A stretch of 64,000 bases of DNA from Antilocapra americana (GCA_007570785.1 ML662466.1:1126938-1190937), one strand, 5' to 3'. Positions 46,975 through 57,974 are shown, counted from the stretch's first letter. Notes: generated by a model not told the origin, from the sequence alone. Program-made: numbers and translations.

Positions 46975-47630
46975 GCACACCATTGTTCTCACACTGAAGT
47001 TTTGAGGGTCAGTAGGATGATGTAGAGGGCAGATTCAAAGATGGATTCCATGTTCCTGCAGGGCCACCTAAGTCTCCTTTGGTGTCCTTCTGGACAGCCC
47101 CCAAGCTGTCTCCAGGATCTACCTCTCACCCTCCTTGGAGGTTCCGTTTGTGGAGAATGTCCTGGATCCATAAGAATGTGTCAGACACCCACCAATCATG
47201 TGGAGCAAGACATGTTCCCTCTGGACTGACATCCACTCATCACTATGCCCTTTGAGCCTGGTTCTGTGGCTGGGAAACCAGCAGACTAAGTGATGGTGCA
47301 AGTCCATTCTCCTGCTATTCACAATGGTGTTGATGGTATGCAGGCTCTGTATGTATGCTAAGTTGCTTCAGTTGTGTCTGAATCTGTGTGACCCCATGGA
47401 ATGTAGTCCACCAGGCTCTTCTGTCCATGGAATTCTCCAGGCAAGGATAATGGAGTGAGCTGTAATTCCTTTTCCATCTGGATCCTCTGCAAGCAGTCCC
47501 AGAGCATCACCTGGGTGCTCGGCTTGCTGAGATAGCACAGGAAGAGCTCATCCACCTTCTTCAGGACTGGATACACGACCTTACCAGCATCATTTCTGGG
47601 GCTCAGGCCCTCCTTCCCAAGGGACATCCC
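46975..47630 (-). pseudogene. unrecognised gene-like fragment, broken, holding a Bov-tA
   Basis: On the minus strand, 47480-47627 reads MSLGKEGLSPRNDAGKVVYP and on through KVDELFLCYLSKPSTQVMLW without a stop until the SINE at 47352-47480. Beyond the SINE, frames at 47119-47322 and 46989-47171 carry further open sequence that shifts frame. Composition is more gene-like than the neighbours. I do not recognise the family. A retrocopy or an exon remnant is possible, but so is chance. The class I provirus begins at the next base. Confidence 0.25.
47352..47480 (-). mobile_element. Bov-tA SINE
   Basis: Reverse complement: taagttgcttcagttgtgtc, ccaccaggctcttctgtcca, caaggataatggagtgagct. Confidence 0.87.
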
Positions 47631-48038
47631 TGTTAGGGTTTACAAGGGGCTTATAGCATATAAAATGGCCCATTGTGGTGATCTGAAAAACAAGGCATGT
47701 AGTCACAGTGGTCACCCTGACCTGGTGGGCATCCTGTTTCTCCTTAAGGCTATATCCTGCTTTTCCTTGCTAGTGCTACTTTCTCAGGACTACGTGACCA
47801 CCCAACCATAAGACCCCTTCAACTACATGATCAGACCACAACTGCGGACTAAAGATAAACTAAAGCCTCCTCCCTTTGGGGCACAATTTCCCACTGATAG
47901 GCTCTGAGAAGGGATGGCTGTAAAAAACAAGCACTGGTTTCTCTTTAAAGCTAGTCACTTCCTTTCTCTCTTCCTATATTAAATCTTTCTCTGCCTGAAT
48001 GCCTGGCTCAATCTCTTTTTCTCCACACTCACCTTACG
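47631..48038 (+). repeat. 5' LTR of the class I provirus
   Basis: Begins TGTTAGGGTTTACAAGGGG and ends near ACCTTACG, the altered form of the ACCTAACA end of the 3' LTR. Shared blocks include aaatggcccattgtg and gtttctctttaaag. The plausible polyadenylation region is tatattaaatctttctctgc. Confidence 0.87.
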
Positions 48039-48042
48039 TTTC

Positions 48043-48060
48043 TGGTGCTGAAACCCAGGA
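48043..48060 (+). promoter_or_regulatory. primer-binding site, tRNA-Phe type
   Basis: TGGTGCTGAAACCCAGGA differs from the complement of the tRNA-Phe 3' end at two positions, both explicable as CpG decay (CG to TG or CA). Position directly after the LTR supports it. Confidence 0.8.
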
Positions 48061-48484
48061 GGGAAGACCCACTGCAGCTAGGACGGCTGCTCTCCAAGCC
48101 CACCTCTGGAGGTTCCTTCCCTTGGACCTCACCGAGAAACTGGGATGAGTTTCCAGGACAGGACTCTCCACTTGCCTTGCTGGATTGACACCCACACACC
48201 AGCTCTAAATTCATGAGCTGCAGAGGTGAGTGCATTCCTGCTCTCTCAGATCCTCTTACTCTCATCCAGTTTTTGAAGCCCTAGCACTACATGGAGGATC
48301 CCCATGGCCTTTGGGACCTTTGTTTCATGTCCCAGTCTCACTTTGAAAGAAGGGACTCCTGTTTCAAGGTCAATCCTTGTCGCTGGCTGAAAAGGCCATG
48401 AGAGCAGGGATACCTTTTCTCTCTCGGATCTTTCTCATCTATTTTCACTCACCCTTGTTGGCCCTCCATCCCTATTCAACTATA

Positions 48485-49990
48485 ATGGGAAATTCTCAGT
48501 CTCAATCTACAAAATGTACCCCTTTAGGCTGACTTCTCCAAAATCTAAGCCACTTGGGTTTTCAAGGAGAAATAAGGACAAAGAGACGCCCTTATTACTC
48601 TAACATTGTATGGCCATGATATTAACTGGATAATAGATCCCAGTGGCCATAGAATGGAAGTCTTGATTTTAATACTTTATAGGACCTTGATAACTTCTGC
48701 CACAGAAAGAGATCCCTATGTTCAGGCTTTCTTTATTCTCTGTTCTTTCTTTGTATTCCCTGTTCTTCTTCTCAGTTCTTCTCAGTGTGGCCCATTCTGG
48801 ACCACATTCCCCTAATACTATACTTTCTGATCCCTGTTTGGATTTTTTCTCCTCTTCTTCTGATCTTTCCAACCAGAGTTCACCTCCAATCACCTCTAAT
48901 CCTCACATAGTAGACACAGTTTCACAACTTCCACTTTACATTACATTCCACCTCTACCTGCTGGCCCTCTTCCCTCTAGGTGCAGGTCACTGCTGCTTCT
49001 GACCAGACCCCATGCCTCCCTCAGCTCCATCCCTACTACAAGTTTCTTGCCTCTATCCTGACCTCCCTAAATCTCCTTCTTATACCCAGATATGAAAGGC
49101 TAGAAAGAAACAGGACCTTGAATCCGTCCCCTCCTTCCACCATTTAGGTGAGGTAGCTGGTACAGAAGGCATTGTTCAGGCACACATTCCATTCTCCCTC
49201 TGATTTTTCTCCTTTTCCTCTAACCCTGACACCTATTGAAAAGAATTTAAATACCTCATTCAGTCTTATGACTTGACCTGGCATGATATTTACATTATAC
49301 TCTCCTCAACTCTTCTCCCAGAAGAGAAAGAACTAGTCTGGCAAGCCTCTCAGGCTCATGCTGAGGAAATACATCAAACTAATGACACTAAGTCTGTAAG
49401 CTCAGCTGCTGTTTCAAGGGATGACCCTAGTTGGGACTACCAGGCTGAACATCTGGGGTCAAACAGCCTGTAATCATATGGTGACTTGCCTTATTGCAGG
49501 CCTCCAAAAACACAGGATATAAAGCTGTTAACTTTGATAAACTCAGAGAAATAACTCAAAGAGTACACAAAAATCCAGCACAATTTCTAGCTACATTAAC
49601 AGAAGCCCTACAAAATATATACAAAATTAATACTTTCAACTTTCAACAGGAAGTACTACTGTTAATACCCATTTTATCTCCTAATCATCCCCAGACACTT
49701 GAGGGGGGAAAAAAAAGGCAGAAGGCCCTCAAACCTTTCAATGAGATCTTTTAAATTTGACCTTTAAAAATTTCTGGGAAGAACAGGCAAAACTAGAAAA
49801 GGCTAGAGAAATTAGGATAAATATTATCTCTTAACCACTACCTTACACAGCTCCAAACCTCAACTCTTAGAAAAATAAATCATCTAGGCCCTGTTCCAAG
49901 TTTGGTAAAGAAGGGCACTGGGCCTCTTCATAAAGCCCAGAGCCCCTCCAGGTCCATGTCCTAAATTGCGGCATAAATGGACACTGAAAA
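48485..49990 (+). pseudogene. gag of the class I provirus, broken
   Basis: The ATG at 48485 opens MGNSQSQSTKCTPLG, with Gly2 as a possible myristoylation site, then a stop. Matrix and capsid sequence continues in changing frames; 49273-49473 (66 codons) is capsid-like (TWHDIYIILSSTLLPEEKEL), preceded by a YLIQSYDL stretch. The nucleocapsid remnant near 49900 reads CSKFGKEGHW, with one zinc-binding Cys lost. Numerous stops. Confidence 0.78.
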
Positions 49991-50149
49991 GTAGACTGCT
50001 TTATTCCTCCTCCAGGGATATGGACATCTCTGCCTGGTCTGGAGCAGGAGTCCTCACACCCACCTTCACATAGCCTCCTCGAACTCCCCGCTGAAGACTA
50101 AAGTTGTCCGGGGCCCCAGGCCCCAACTCTCATTACCTCTATAGAGCTC

Positions 50150-51130
50150 AGGGTAACTCTCACAATGGCAGGCAAGCTGATCTCTTCTTATCAACACGGG
50201 GCCACCTATTCCACTGTGCCTGCTTATTCTGGTAAAATTAAAGTGTCTCAGATCTCTGTTGTGGGGGTTGATGATTTAGTGTCTACACCAGAGATTACTG
50301 AACCTCTGCCTCATACACTTCAAAATACCTCATTCTATCATTCTTTCTTTATACTCCCAAAATGCCTCACTCCAATCTTTGTAAGGTATATACTCTCCAA
50401 ATTTAAAGCTTTCCTTACTATCCTAACTTGGCCTGGCTACTGCTTCTCGAACCTAGTACTTACTCACCTCCCACCGTACTCCTGTTTATATTTGTCTAAA
50501 AGACCCAACAAAGTTTCCCAATCAACCTCAATACCCTGTTTCCCAAATACATCAACAGAAGTTAAAACCCATCACTTCTAAGCTTCTGTGTCAGGGTCTC
50601 TTGCACTCTACTCACTGTCCTTATAACACGCCTATCCTGTCTTTTTTAAAAAGTCAAATGGCTCCTACTGTCTGGTTCAAGACTTGAGACTTATTAATGT
50701 TCTGTTGTCCCCATTCATGCAGTAGTCCCAAATCCCTATACTCTTCTTCTTCTTATTTCTCCTTTGACTACTTATTTCACAATCCTGGACTTCAAAGATG
50801 CATTTTTCACCATCCCTTTACACCCAGCCTCTCAAGATCTTTTCACTTTTACCTGGACAGATACAGACAGAATTGCACCCAACAATTCACTGCCCTTCCC
50901 CATGATAGTCTTTATTTCTTTGGCCAAGCCCTGGCCTCAGACTTAACCTCCCTCAGTCTTGCCCCAGGCTCTATCCTCCAATATATGGACTATCTTCTCC
51001 TTTGTAGCCCCTCACTTATAGGCTATCATTGACATACAATGCAATTCAACTTCCCAGCCAATCAGGGTTATCAAGTATCTCCCATTAAGGCCAAACTTTC
51101 CTTTCCAGAGGTCACCTATCTTGGGATCCT
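50150..51130 (+). pseudogene. pro and RT of the class I provirus, broken and cut
   Basis: Protease: 50165-50230 reads AGKLISSYQHGATYSTVP; the catalytic Asp-Thr-Gly has become QHG. Reverse transcriptase: FTILDFKDAFFTIPLHPASQ (50764-50946 frame) and LQYMDYLLLCSPS, where the active site YXDD is YMDY (50982-50993). The sequence reaches a YLGILLAA-like block at about 51115-51136, where the class II LTR begins. Both key sites are altered and stops are frequent. Confidence 0.85.
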
Positions 51131-51136
51131 CCTGGC

Positions 51137-52238
51137 TGCCGGGGTCCAGCCCCAGAGGGGTCCAGGGGTCTTGAGGGATGGGTCGGCGTCGCGGAAGAAG
51201 AACTGAGCTGAGTCGGTGTGTGGTGATGGAGCAGTCTCTCATTTATTGTTGTTGGTTTACAGTTTTTATAGCCAAAAGACATCCCCAGTACATCATTACA
51301 TCACCTATCATTCTATACATTTTTTTGTTTTCTACCTCCCATAGCAACCTTATCATTGAGTTCATTCCCCAAACTATCATGAAACATTCCCTTTGCAGAA
51401 GTCAGATTTTTATGTAATTAGATTTAACAATAGTATGTTTACCATTTGAATGTCTTCAGTATACTTCATTCAATCATGATAAGTACATCAACCTAAGTAG
51501 AAAGGTTACAATTCTCTTATCAGGTACAACTATGTAGAAGCTAGAGGGAAGGGCTTAAGCTTGAGACTGTTTATTCTAGTAACCTACTCCAGTTCTTACG
51601 AGAAAAGAGGAAAGAGGACAAAGAGACAGCTTAGAGAGAGGAAAGAGAACTAAGAGACAGTTAAGCAGCACTGCTTCAGCAATAAAACCCTATTAACCTT
51701 ATAACTACTAAAATGAATTCCTATGTCTACATTTTCCTAAAGCAATCAATATCTCCAACTATGCTGGCCACAGTTATGAGCATTCCTAAGTCTCTGTCAA
51801 GCCTGATTTCTTCAAGGAAGAGAGCCTCCTCTATGGAGTGGTCAGGGGAGTGGGAGGTGGAAAGTTGACCCAAGTACGAGCCTTTCTGGTGGTGGCCTTG
51901 CCATGACCCCCAGAGAACTCTTGTAAACTCCCCAGTAATGAGTAGTAATCCATTTAAATGTCCCTTTCATTCCTCCATAGCCCCCGGGGAAGGTGATCCA
52001 CCTTCCTGGATCCTCTGGTCGATAAGGTCTGGGGGGATTATCTCAGGACGAATTCTTTCCAACTGTGACTGACCTACTGAGATGAGCCAATGTTCCAAGC
52101 ATGGACAGAACTTCCAAGAAAAATACCAGGGTGAGGCTAGCCCAGGATGCCCCAATAAAGAAAGTCAGCTTTGCAAATACTTTCTTAGTCTCGTGACCTT
52201 GTCTTCAGAGCAAGGGGGCATCCTGACTGCTCCTGGCA
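51137..52238 (-). repeat. 3' LTR of the class II ERV
   Basis: On the minus strand it begins TGCCAGGAGCAGTCAGGATG and ends GACCCCGGCA. TATA (ctataaaa, rc at about 51264-51271) and aataaa (rc at 51242-51247) lie about 20 bp apart. It contains both of the blocks that the two solo LTRs (360-1217, 62836-63771) have lost separately, so it is the fullest copy in the window. Confidence 0.9.
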
Positions 52239-54395
52239 TCTCCCCCTTTTTTGTTTTTTAAGATGGCGGCATGCAGTTCAAGGGAGATGTCCTTTATGCT
52301 CTTACATAGGATCCTGACGATGACTGGAAGCAGAAGGAAGACTATTAAAACCACAGCAATAATTGTTCCTATATTCATCAAAATCGGGAGGAGGCTCTTA
52401 TGGGAAACGAAATCAGAGAGACTTTTAAAGAAAGAATCATCTATGCCAGTAATGGAAAAGTCTAATTCTGACTGGCCTCTATCTTGGATTTCTTTACCCA
52501 ATTTAGTTAGATCTAGACCAACATCTGACTGATTCCATATCCCAAGGACATGGTTCTGTATTTGATCCCAAGAATACACTGACTGATTGACTTTTAGAGG
52601 AGTAACACAAATCCATTTGTATTCTACATGACACCGGAGAGACTATTTTACTTTTAAAGCTGTAAGCTCCTGACCTATATGCAGGACTGCTTCCTCTAAA
52701 GCATCTACCTTAGCTTCCAATTTTCTGTCTATTATCTCTTGGGTAGCCAAAGCTAGGGAGACATTCTTTGAGAGCTGATTGACATGCTCAGCAGTATGTA
52801 CTTATTGAGAAAGAGAGACAGCAGCGACAGTAATAGAGGTGATTGCCGCAATGAGTGCAGAAATCCCTAAGATAAGCAGACCAATAAACCTTTTTCCACC
52901 AATTAATTGATTTTCTATTTGTTGCAAAGCCAAAAGACCATAATTATCATACCAAGATGTGGTAAGATTAACTGGAACCATAAGATAGGGAGGCATTTTA
53001 AGAATGACTATAACCTGAGCCTCTGACTGAGGGTTAAGACAACTAGACAGAGCACACTGGTCACAATAAGTAATAGTGGGTCCACCGGTATGGTTAGGAT
53101 AGATTTGTAACTGATTAAATTCCTTAGCAAACAAGAATACAAAAGGAGCAGGAAGACATACTTGTATATCGTAAGTTACATTACTACGAGGCCTAGTGAG
53201 GGTTACAGGAGCGGTTCCTGCCACAGCCATGGCTGCCAGGTAGCCACATTATTTATGTTTATTGAGAGCACTGGAGGAACAAAACCATTTTTGTGCCACC
53301 TATTGGCAGATAAAGGCCAAGGGACAGTTTTATTATTCCAATTAAGAAATCTGCTAGTATAGTCTTTTACAGTTTTGGGATCCCAGGATGGATCTGGACT
53401 GCTCCAGTCATGAGCCTTCAAAGGGCCCCCAGGAATCTTGAGGTCAATTTTGGAATTATAAGTACATTCTACCCATGGAGGGAAACCATGACTAGGGCTG
53501 ACTCCAGACCATCTATCTTCTGTCTTATTCCAAAATTCAGATGGAGACCCTGTACACTTAGGGTATGGTCCAGGAGCTGTTGCAACAATCTTGTCATAAG
53601 GATCTAAGACTCCTGGTAATCTTAATAAAATGGACCAAGCATATCTTTTAGAGGGGTTAGGCTTAGGGGTGTTTTCCAAGGTTGGAGAATCAGTAACGAT
53701 AACTTTCATAGAACCCCCTATGCAACCATCCTTGGATAGGACTATCATTTCTCTTGCAACACTATTAGCAAAATTAAAACACACGGGTGCTCCATGAGAG
53801 AGGCCATAGAATGTAAAATTATTAGTAATTGGTGCCTCCCATATGGGTATGGGCCATATCTTCCTCCTAGTAATCTCGAGTGGGTAGAAGTAACAGGGAT
53901 TGGTGCCTCTCCCCAAGTAACAACCTGGAAAAAAGGAGGATCTGGGAAATAAGCCCAGTAAGTGTTCCCCGTAGTAGCATTACAGGATATTACCTGACAG
54001 GAAAGCAAAACAAGCGTAGCAACAAAGATCGTCTCTGGTCTTTTCGGGCCCCCTTGTCCCTCGACGAGTTTCTCAGCCTCTAGTGAAAGTCTCTTGATTT
54101 GGCCCCAGGTTGGAAGGTCAGCAGAACGAGTAGATGCAGCAAACAGTCTGGGTCTCGATCGTCTGGGCCGAGGTTGGGTTTGTGGTGAATTTTGTTGGTC
54201 ATGCGGTGGTCTCTGCTGGCTTTCTTGCAACGTCATCCATGCCATTTTCTCTGTTGGTGGATCAGTATTCTCAGGAGGCGGGGATGGTGGTTGACGTGGA
54301 GGAGAATTCCGACTTGGCGGGGGCTGAGGAAGGAGCAGCTGTGGTCTTGGCCTCTTCCTTGGAAAGTTGCGTAATGTTGGGGGATATCTGTCCAT
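52205..54395 (-). pseudogene. env of the class II ERV, two frameshifts and two stops
   Basis: The 216-codon first frame (54395-53745) starts with a Pro/Arg-rich leader (basic cluster RPRRSRPR at residues 76-83), a hydrophobic signal segment at about 122-138 and then TYWAYFPDPP. Reading shifts to 53916-53203 (237 codons, surface subunit) and again near 53215 to 53230-52802, which ends with GGKR followed by a fusion-peptide-like hydrophobic stretch. In-frame stops follow at 52802-52804 and about 52643-52645. The last part (to 52205) holds the membrane span and a short tail that runs into the LTR. A complete Env cannot be made. Confidence 0.88.
52239..52259 (-). promoter_or_regulatory. polypurine tract of the class II ERV
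   Basis: On the minus strand an A-rich run ends aaaagggggaga directly before the LTR. Confidence 0.8.
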
Positions 54396-55635
54396 GGTGA
54401 CAAATCAGTCGGTCAGGAATCCAAAGTGGAGCATCTGCGTCCTGGGGGAAAACACAAGCAAATCCTCGACCACAGGTTAGCAAGATATCAGGCCCCTTCC
54501 ATTGTCCTGAAAGGACATCTTTCCACTTGACCAAAGGTTTTGGTTTATTGTGTTCTGGGTTCCAATGTCTGTACATTGCCGTATTTCCTTGATTATCCGT
54601 GTTAAGGTTGTTTATAACAAAGAAAGTATGTTGTAGTATGTGATGAGGGGAACTATATTTAAATTCTCCCTCTTGTAATTTTATTATCTGATTTTTAAGA
54701 GTTTGATGTGCCCTTTCCACTATAGCTTGCCCTTGAGGATTATAGGGTATCCAGGTGGAATGAGAAATTCCAAATTTACTGCAGAATTCCTGAAATGGCC
54801 TAGAGGTATAAGCTGGAGCATTATCAGTTTTTAAAGCCTTTGGAATTCCAAGATAGGAAAAGCAAGCAAAGAGATGTTGCACAACATCTTTGAAGGCTTC
54901 TCCTGAGCGGGCAGTAGCTATAATTACATGAGAAAAGGTATCCACGGTTACATGTACAGAGGAAAGTTTCCCAAAGGAAGGTATATGGGTAACATCCATT
55001 TGCCACAGAACATTAGGCAGCAAACCTCGGGGATTTACTCCCATGGGCAGGGTTTGTATTTGAGTTGGGCATTGTGGACAGCTGTGGACAATTTCTCGAG
55101 CTGTCTCTCTGGGGATTTGGAATTGATATCTCAAAGTTGTGGCGTTTTGATGATGTATAGAGTGAGACTTTTTTGCTTCCTGTAAGACAGATCCCACTAG
55201 GGGGCGAGTTAACAGATCAACCTTTTCATTTGCCTCATGCAAGGGACCAGGTAGTCTAGAATGTGCTCGAATATGTCCGAAATAAAATGGAAACTTTCTG
55301 CTCCAAATCTGTTTTTGCAGCTGATTTAAAAGGTCAAGAATAGTGGTCTTGTTTTCAGGGAGAGAGGCAGTTTCGATATGGGGAAACAGCCTGACTACAT
55401 ACTGTGAATCTGAGAGCAAATTAAAAACTTCCTCTTTTAAGATAACAAAGGCCCGTATTACTGCAACTAATTCTGCACGTTGAGCAGAGGTTTCTCCTGT
55501 TTCTAAGGTTTCTTGTTTATGAGGGAGAAGAATTGCAGCCTTGCCATTTGAGAAGCCGTCTGTAAAGACTGTAATGGCTTGTGGCATAGGAGCGTTTTGG
55601 CATCGTTCGGGGAATATGACAGGATGTCTTGACAT
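54271..55635 (-). CDS. pol: RNase H-integrase part of class II ERV pol, open for 454 codons
   Basis: RNase H removes RNA from the RNA-DNA hybrid; integrase joins viral DNA to the host chromosome. RNase H residues are all present: D26 (FTDGFSN), E55 (AQRAEL), D76 (LSDSQYV), D140 (NEKVD). Integrase has H158, H162, C186 and C189 of the zinc domain, and D214 (WQMDVTHIP), D271 (KTDNAPAYTS) and E307 (AIVERAH) with exactly 35 residues between the last two. The betaretroviral C-terminal domain (VKWKDVLSGQWKGPD) follows. Met1 is simply the first ATG; normally this is the end of a Gag-Pro-Pol polyprotein, and the upstream RT is missing, so expression is doubtful. Confidence 0.9.
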   Translation of the reverse strand: MSRHPVIFPERCQNAPMPQAITVFTDGFSNGKAAILLPHKQETLETGETSAQRAELVAVIRAFVILKEEVFNLLSDSQYVVRLFPHIETASLPENKTTILDLLNQLQKQIWSRKFPFYFGHIRAHSRLPGPLHEANEKVDLLTRPLVGSVLQEAKKSHSIHHQNATTLRYQFQIPRETAREIVHSCPQCPTQIQTLPMGVNPRGLLPNVLWQMDVTHIPSFGKLSSVHVTVDTFSHVIIATARSGEAFKDVVQHLFACFSYLGIPKALKTDNAPAYTSRPFQEFCSKFGISHSTWIPYNPQGQAIVERAHQTLKNQIIKLQEGEFKYSSPHHILQHTFFVINNLNTDNQGNTAMYRHWNPEHNKPKPLVKWKDVLSGQWKGPDILLTCGRGFACVFPQDADAPLWIPDRLICHHGQISPNITQLSKEEAKTTAAPSSAPAKSEFSSTSTTIPAS

Positions 55636-55639
55636 GAAT

Positions 55640-56050
55640 TATAGTATAGGGCTCTTAGGCAAATGATGCAGAATCTGCCCTGTGAAGGAGCTAATTGCCA
55701 CTTGCCAATCTTCATTAAACTGTAATAGAGCTAAAAATTCGTCTTTACTATAAGGGATTACAATTTCAGTAGGCCCTTTTCCAAATAATTCCACACTTCT
55801 TGTTCTACCTTTAATTATCAGTGTGGCTACTAAAGAGGGATATGGGGCTACAACCTTTTATGCTGTAACTGGTAAATGTAACCACTCAAGGGGCAAATCT
55901 TGCCAGAGTACTCCTGTAGGGGTCACGGGAGTTGGGAGAACTAGTAATTTCGAGACTGAGCATAATCTATTTGGGATAAATAACAATTATTTAAATTTTG
56001 TTCTACTACTTTGAGAGCCTCATATCCTTCTACAGGCACTAACAAAAAGA
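55640..56050 (-). pseudogene. pol: end of RT of the class II ERV, broken
   Basis: Minus-strand sequence encodes RT thumb and connection fragments (LVLPTPVTPTGVLWQDLPLE, then EDWQVAISSF) in shifting frames with a stop near 55865 and a frame change before the long frame starts at 55635. Confidence 0.75.
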
Positions 56051-56054
56051 CATG

Positions 56055-57240
56055 TAACTACAGATTGAAAGTCCCTTATATTTGCCTTACGACTCACTAC
56101 TTCAAAAATGGAAATTCTGTCCTTTCTGGCTTGGCTGTGTATTTACACCTGCGGAACCCTAATTTTGCCTTTCTAGCACAACGCCTATACAAAGCTACAC
56201 AGTGGGTATCTTTTGGAGCCTCTTGAGCCTAATTCCAGTGTCTGTTCAACTTTTAATTCTCTAAAACAAACTATTTTCTAGGCCCCAGGTTTAACATCAC
56301 CTGGTCTCTCTTACCCTTTTATACTCTAATACTACTGAAAGACATAAAATTGTTCTAGGAGTCTTAGGACAGATGCAGGGCCCTTTCTTTGCTTGTCTGG
56401 CAAAACAACTGGATACCACCATACAGTGATGGACAGCCAGGCCTGTGTGCTCTGGCCACAGCCACATTTCTCGCTCAAGAAAGCAAGGGAAGCCCATGGT
56501 CACTTGCTTACCACATGACCTTAAGAACTTACTCTTACACAAAGTCACAGCCCTTCTATCATCTTCTTGTATTCAACTAAATCATGTCACCCTCCTAGAA
56601 TCTCCCGAGTTTCTGCTCTCCTCTCACCCTTGTCAATCCCATCCCTAATTCTTCTGAGCCTCCAATTCACATTAGAAGACTTGATAACTCATTTATCACA
56701 TATCTCCTAAAGTCCTTTAAATAATCCTGATCTTACCTGGAGTATTTCTATTGCTCCTAACAACCAAGCCCTCCATATTGCATTAGTCCACAACCAAAAG
56801 AGCAATTCAATTCATTCCCTATTGATAAGGTTAGGAATAGCTGTGGGGATTGGAATAGGGAGTTCAGGAATCACAACTTCTTTAAACTACTATCAGAATT
56901 TCACTAGGTTCTTACTGAGGGCCTAGAAGTGGCTGCTGGCCTTATCACTCTCTCACAGCAGAAAAAGAAGCCCTTTGTTTTCTTCTAGAGGAAGTCTGCT
57001 GTCTCTACACCAATAAATCAGGTGTTGTAAAGAAGGCAGCAAGGAATCTGAAAAATAGGACCTCAAGGGCATGAACATCTCAGTAATTCACGGAAAAACT
57101 GGTTAAGCAATTTGGATTGGATGCCATGAGCCCTAATTTCACTGCACCCTCTTTTCATATTAACCGTTATTCTGACTCTCAGCCTCTGTCCAATTCGTCT
57201 TTTTTCACATTTTCCCTAGAATCATTTTATGGGCCATCAC
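56055..57240 (+). pseudogene. env of the class I provirus, 3' two thirds, broken
   Basis: Plus-strand remains of Env resume after the class II element. Near 56830-56900 LGIAVGIGIGSSGITTSLN resembles a fusion-peptide region. At 56976-57002 CFLLEEVCC is an intact CX6CC motif of the transmembrane subunit, followed by LYTNKSGVV. Stops are frequent. The start of the surface subunit is missing. Confidence 0.8.
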
Positions 57241-57266
57241 CAACCAGACTGTTGATGAGCTACCTC

Positions 57267-57394
57267 TGCTGCTGCTGCTAAGTCGCCTGAGTCGTGTCCA
57301 ACTCTTCGCGACCTCATGGACTGCAGCCTACCAGGCTCCTCTGTCCATGGGGTTTTCCAGAGAGTACTGGAGTGGGGTGCCAATGCCTTCTCCG
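57267..57394 (-). mobile_element. Bov-tA SINE with 10-bp target duplication
   Basis: Flanked by GAGCTACCTC at 57257-57266 and 57395-57404. Body on the minus strand: taagtcgcctgagtcgtgtc, gtactggagtggggtgccaa. A clean, comparatively young insertion. Confidence 0.93.
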
Positions 57395-57564
57395 GAGCTA
57401 CCTCCAACTCCCACTAATTATCAAAAGCTTTGAGGCCACTCAGACTTCCCATAACCCATACTCCAGCGTTTTCTTATCTTATCCCACAATGATGCCCCTA
57501 ACCAGGGCAAACCATACATAGAAGACTGGCCTTCAGCCCCTATCTTATATAAAAAAAGCTGGAA

Positions 57565-57974
57565 TGTTACGGCTCACAAAGGGTTATAGCATATAGATAG
57601 AAAATGGCCCATTGTGATGACCTGACAAACAAGGGATGATGTCACAGTGGCCACATTGCCCAGGTGGGGGTCCTGTTTTTACTTTAGGCGATATCCTGTT
57701 TTTCCCTGCCGGCGACAGCTTCTCAAAACTCTGAGACCACCGGACTGTGAGACTACTCCGATTACATGAGCACAAGACCCCTGTGGCACGCTAAACTAAA
57801 GTCCCCAACCTTCCGGGCACAATTTCGCATCTAAAGGGTATAAGGGTTAGCTGTAAAGGGCGAGCAGTGGTTTCTCTTTAAAGCCAGTCACTTTCTTTCT
57901 ATCTTCCTATATAGTAAATCTCTCTCCGCCTGAATGCCAGGGCTTCCTCTCTTTTTCTCCCCGCTGACCTAACA
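57565..57974 (+). repeat. 3' LTR of the class I provirus
   Basis: Begins TGTTACGGCTCACAAAGGG after a purine-rich aaaaaaagctggaa and ends TGACCTAACA. Confidence 0.88.

Larger units (their letters stand above)
51137..56050 (-). mobile_element. class II (betaretrovirus-like) ERV, 3' half, inside the class I provirus
   Basis: On the minus strand the order is end of RT (about 56050-55640), RNase H and integrase (55635-54271), env (54395-52205), polypurine tract and 3' LTR (52238-51137). The 5' LTR, gag, protease and most of RT are absent, so this is not a complete provirus. Overlap of integrase and env, the env sequence and the compact LTR match betaretroviruses. The right boundary is approximate. 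Confidence 0.9.
47631..57974 (+). mobile_element. ERV provirus, class I, tRNA-Phe-type, interrupted by a class II ERV
   Basis: The provirus has both LTRs (47631-48038 and 57565-57974), primer site, gag, partial pol and partial env on the plus strand. Between about 51137 and 56050 sits a class II element on the other strand. RNase H, integrase and the start of env are missing at the right-hand junction. The LTRs differ heavily (about one base in six by eye), so this is the oldest of the proviruses here. No matching 4-bp target duplication is visible (TCCC left, ACCT right). A Bov-tA lies at 57267-57394. Confidence 0.9.

Noticed and set aside
52251..52532. 93-codon plus-strand frame opposite the class II env end
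   Set aside because: It is antisense to the membrane-spanning part of env; no independent features.
53410..54400. Several plus-strand frames of 60-88 codons
   Set aside because: All are antisense shadows of env and integrase.
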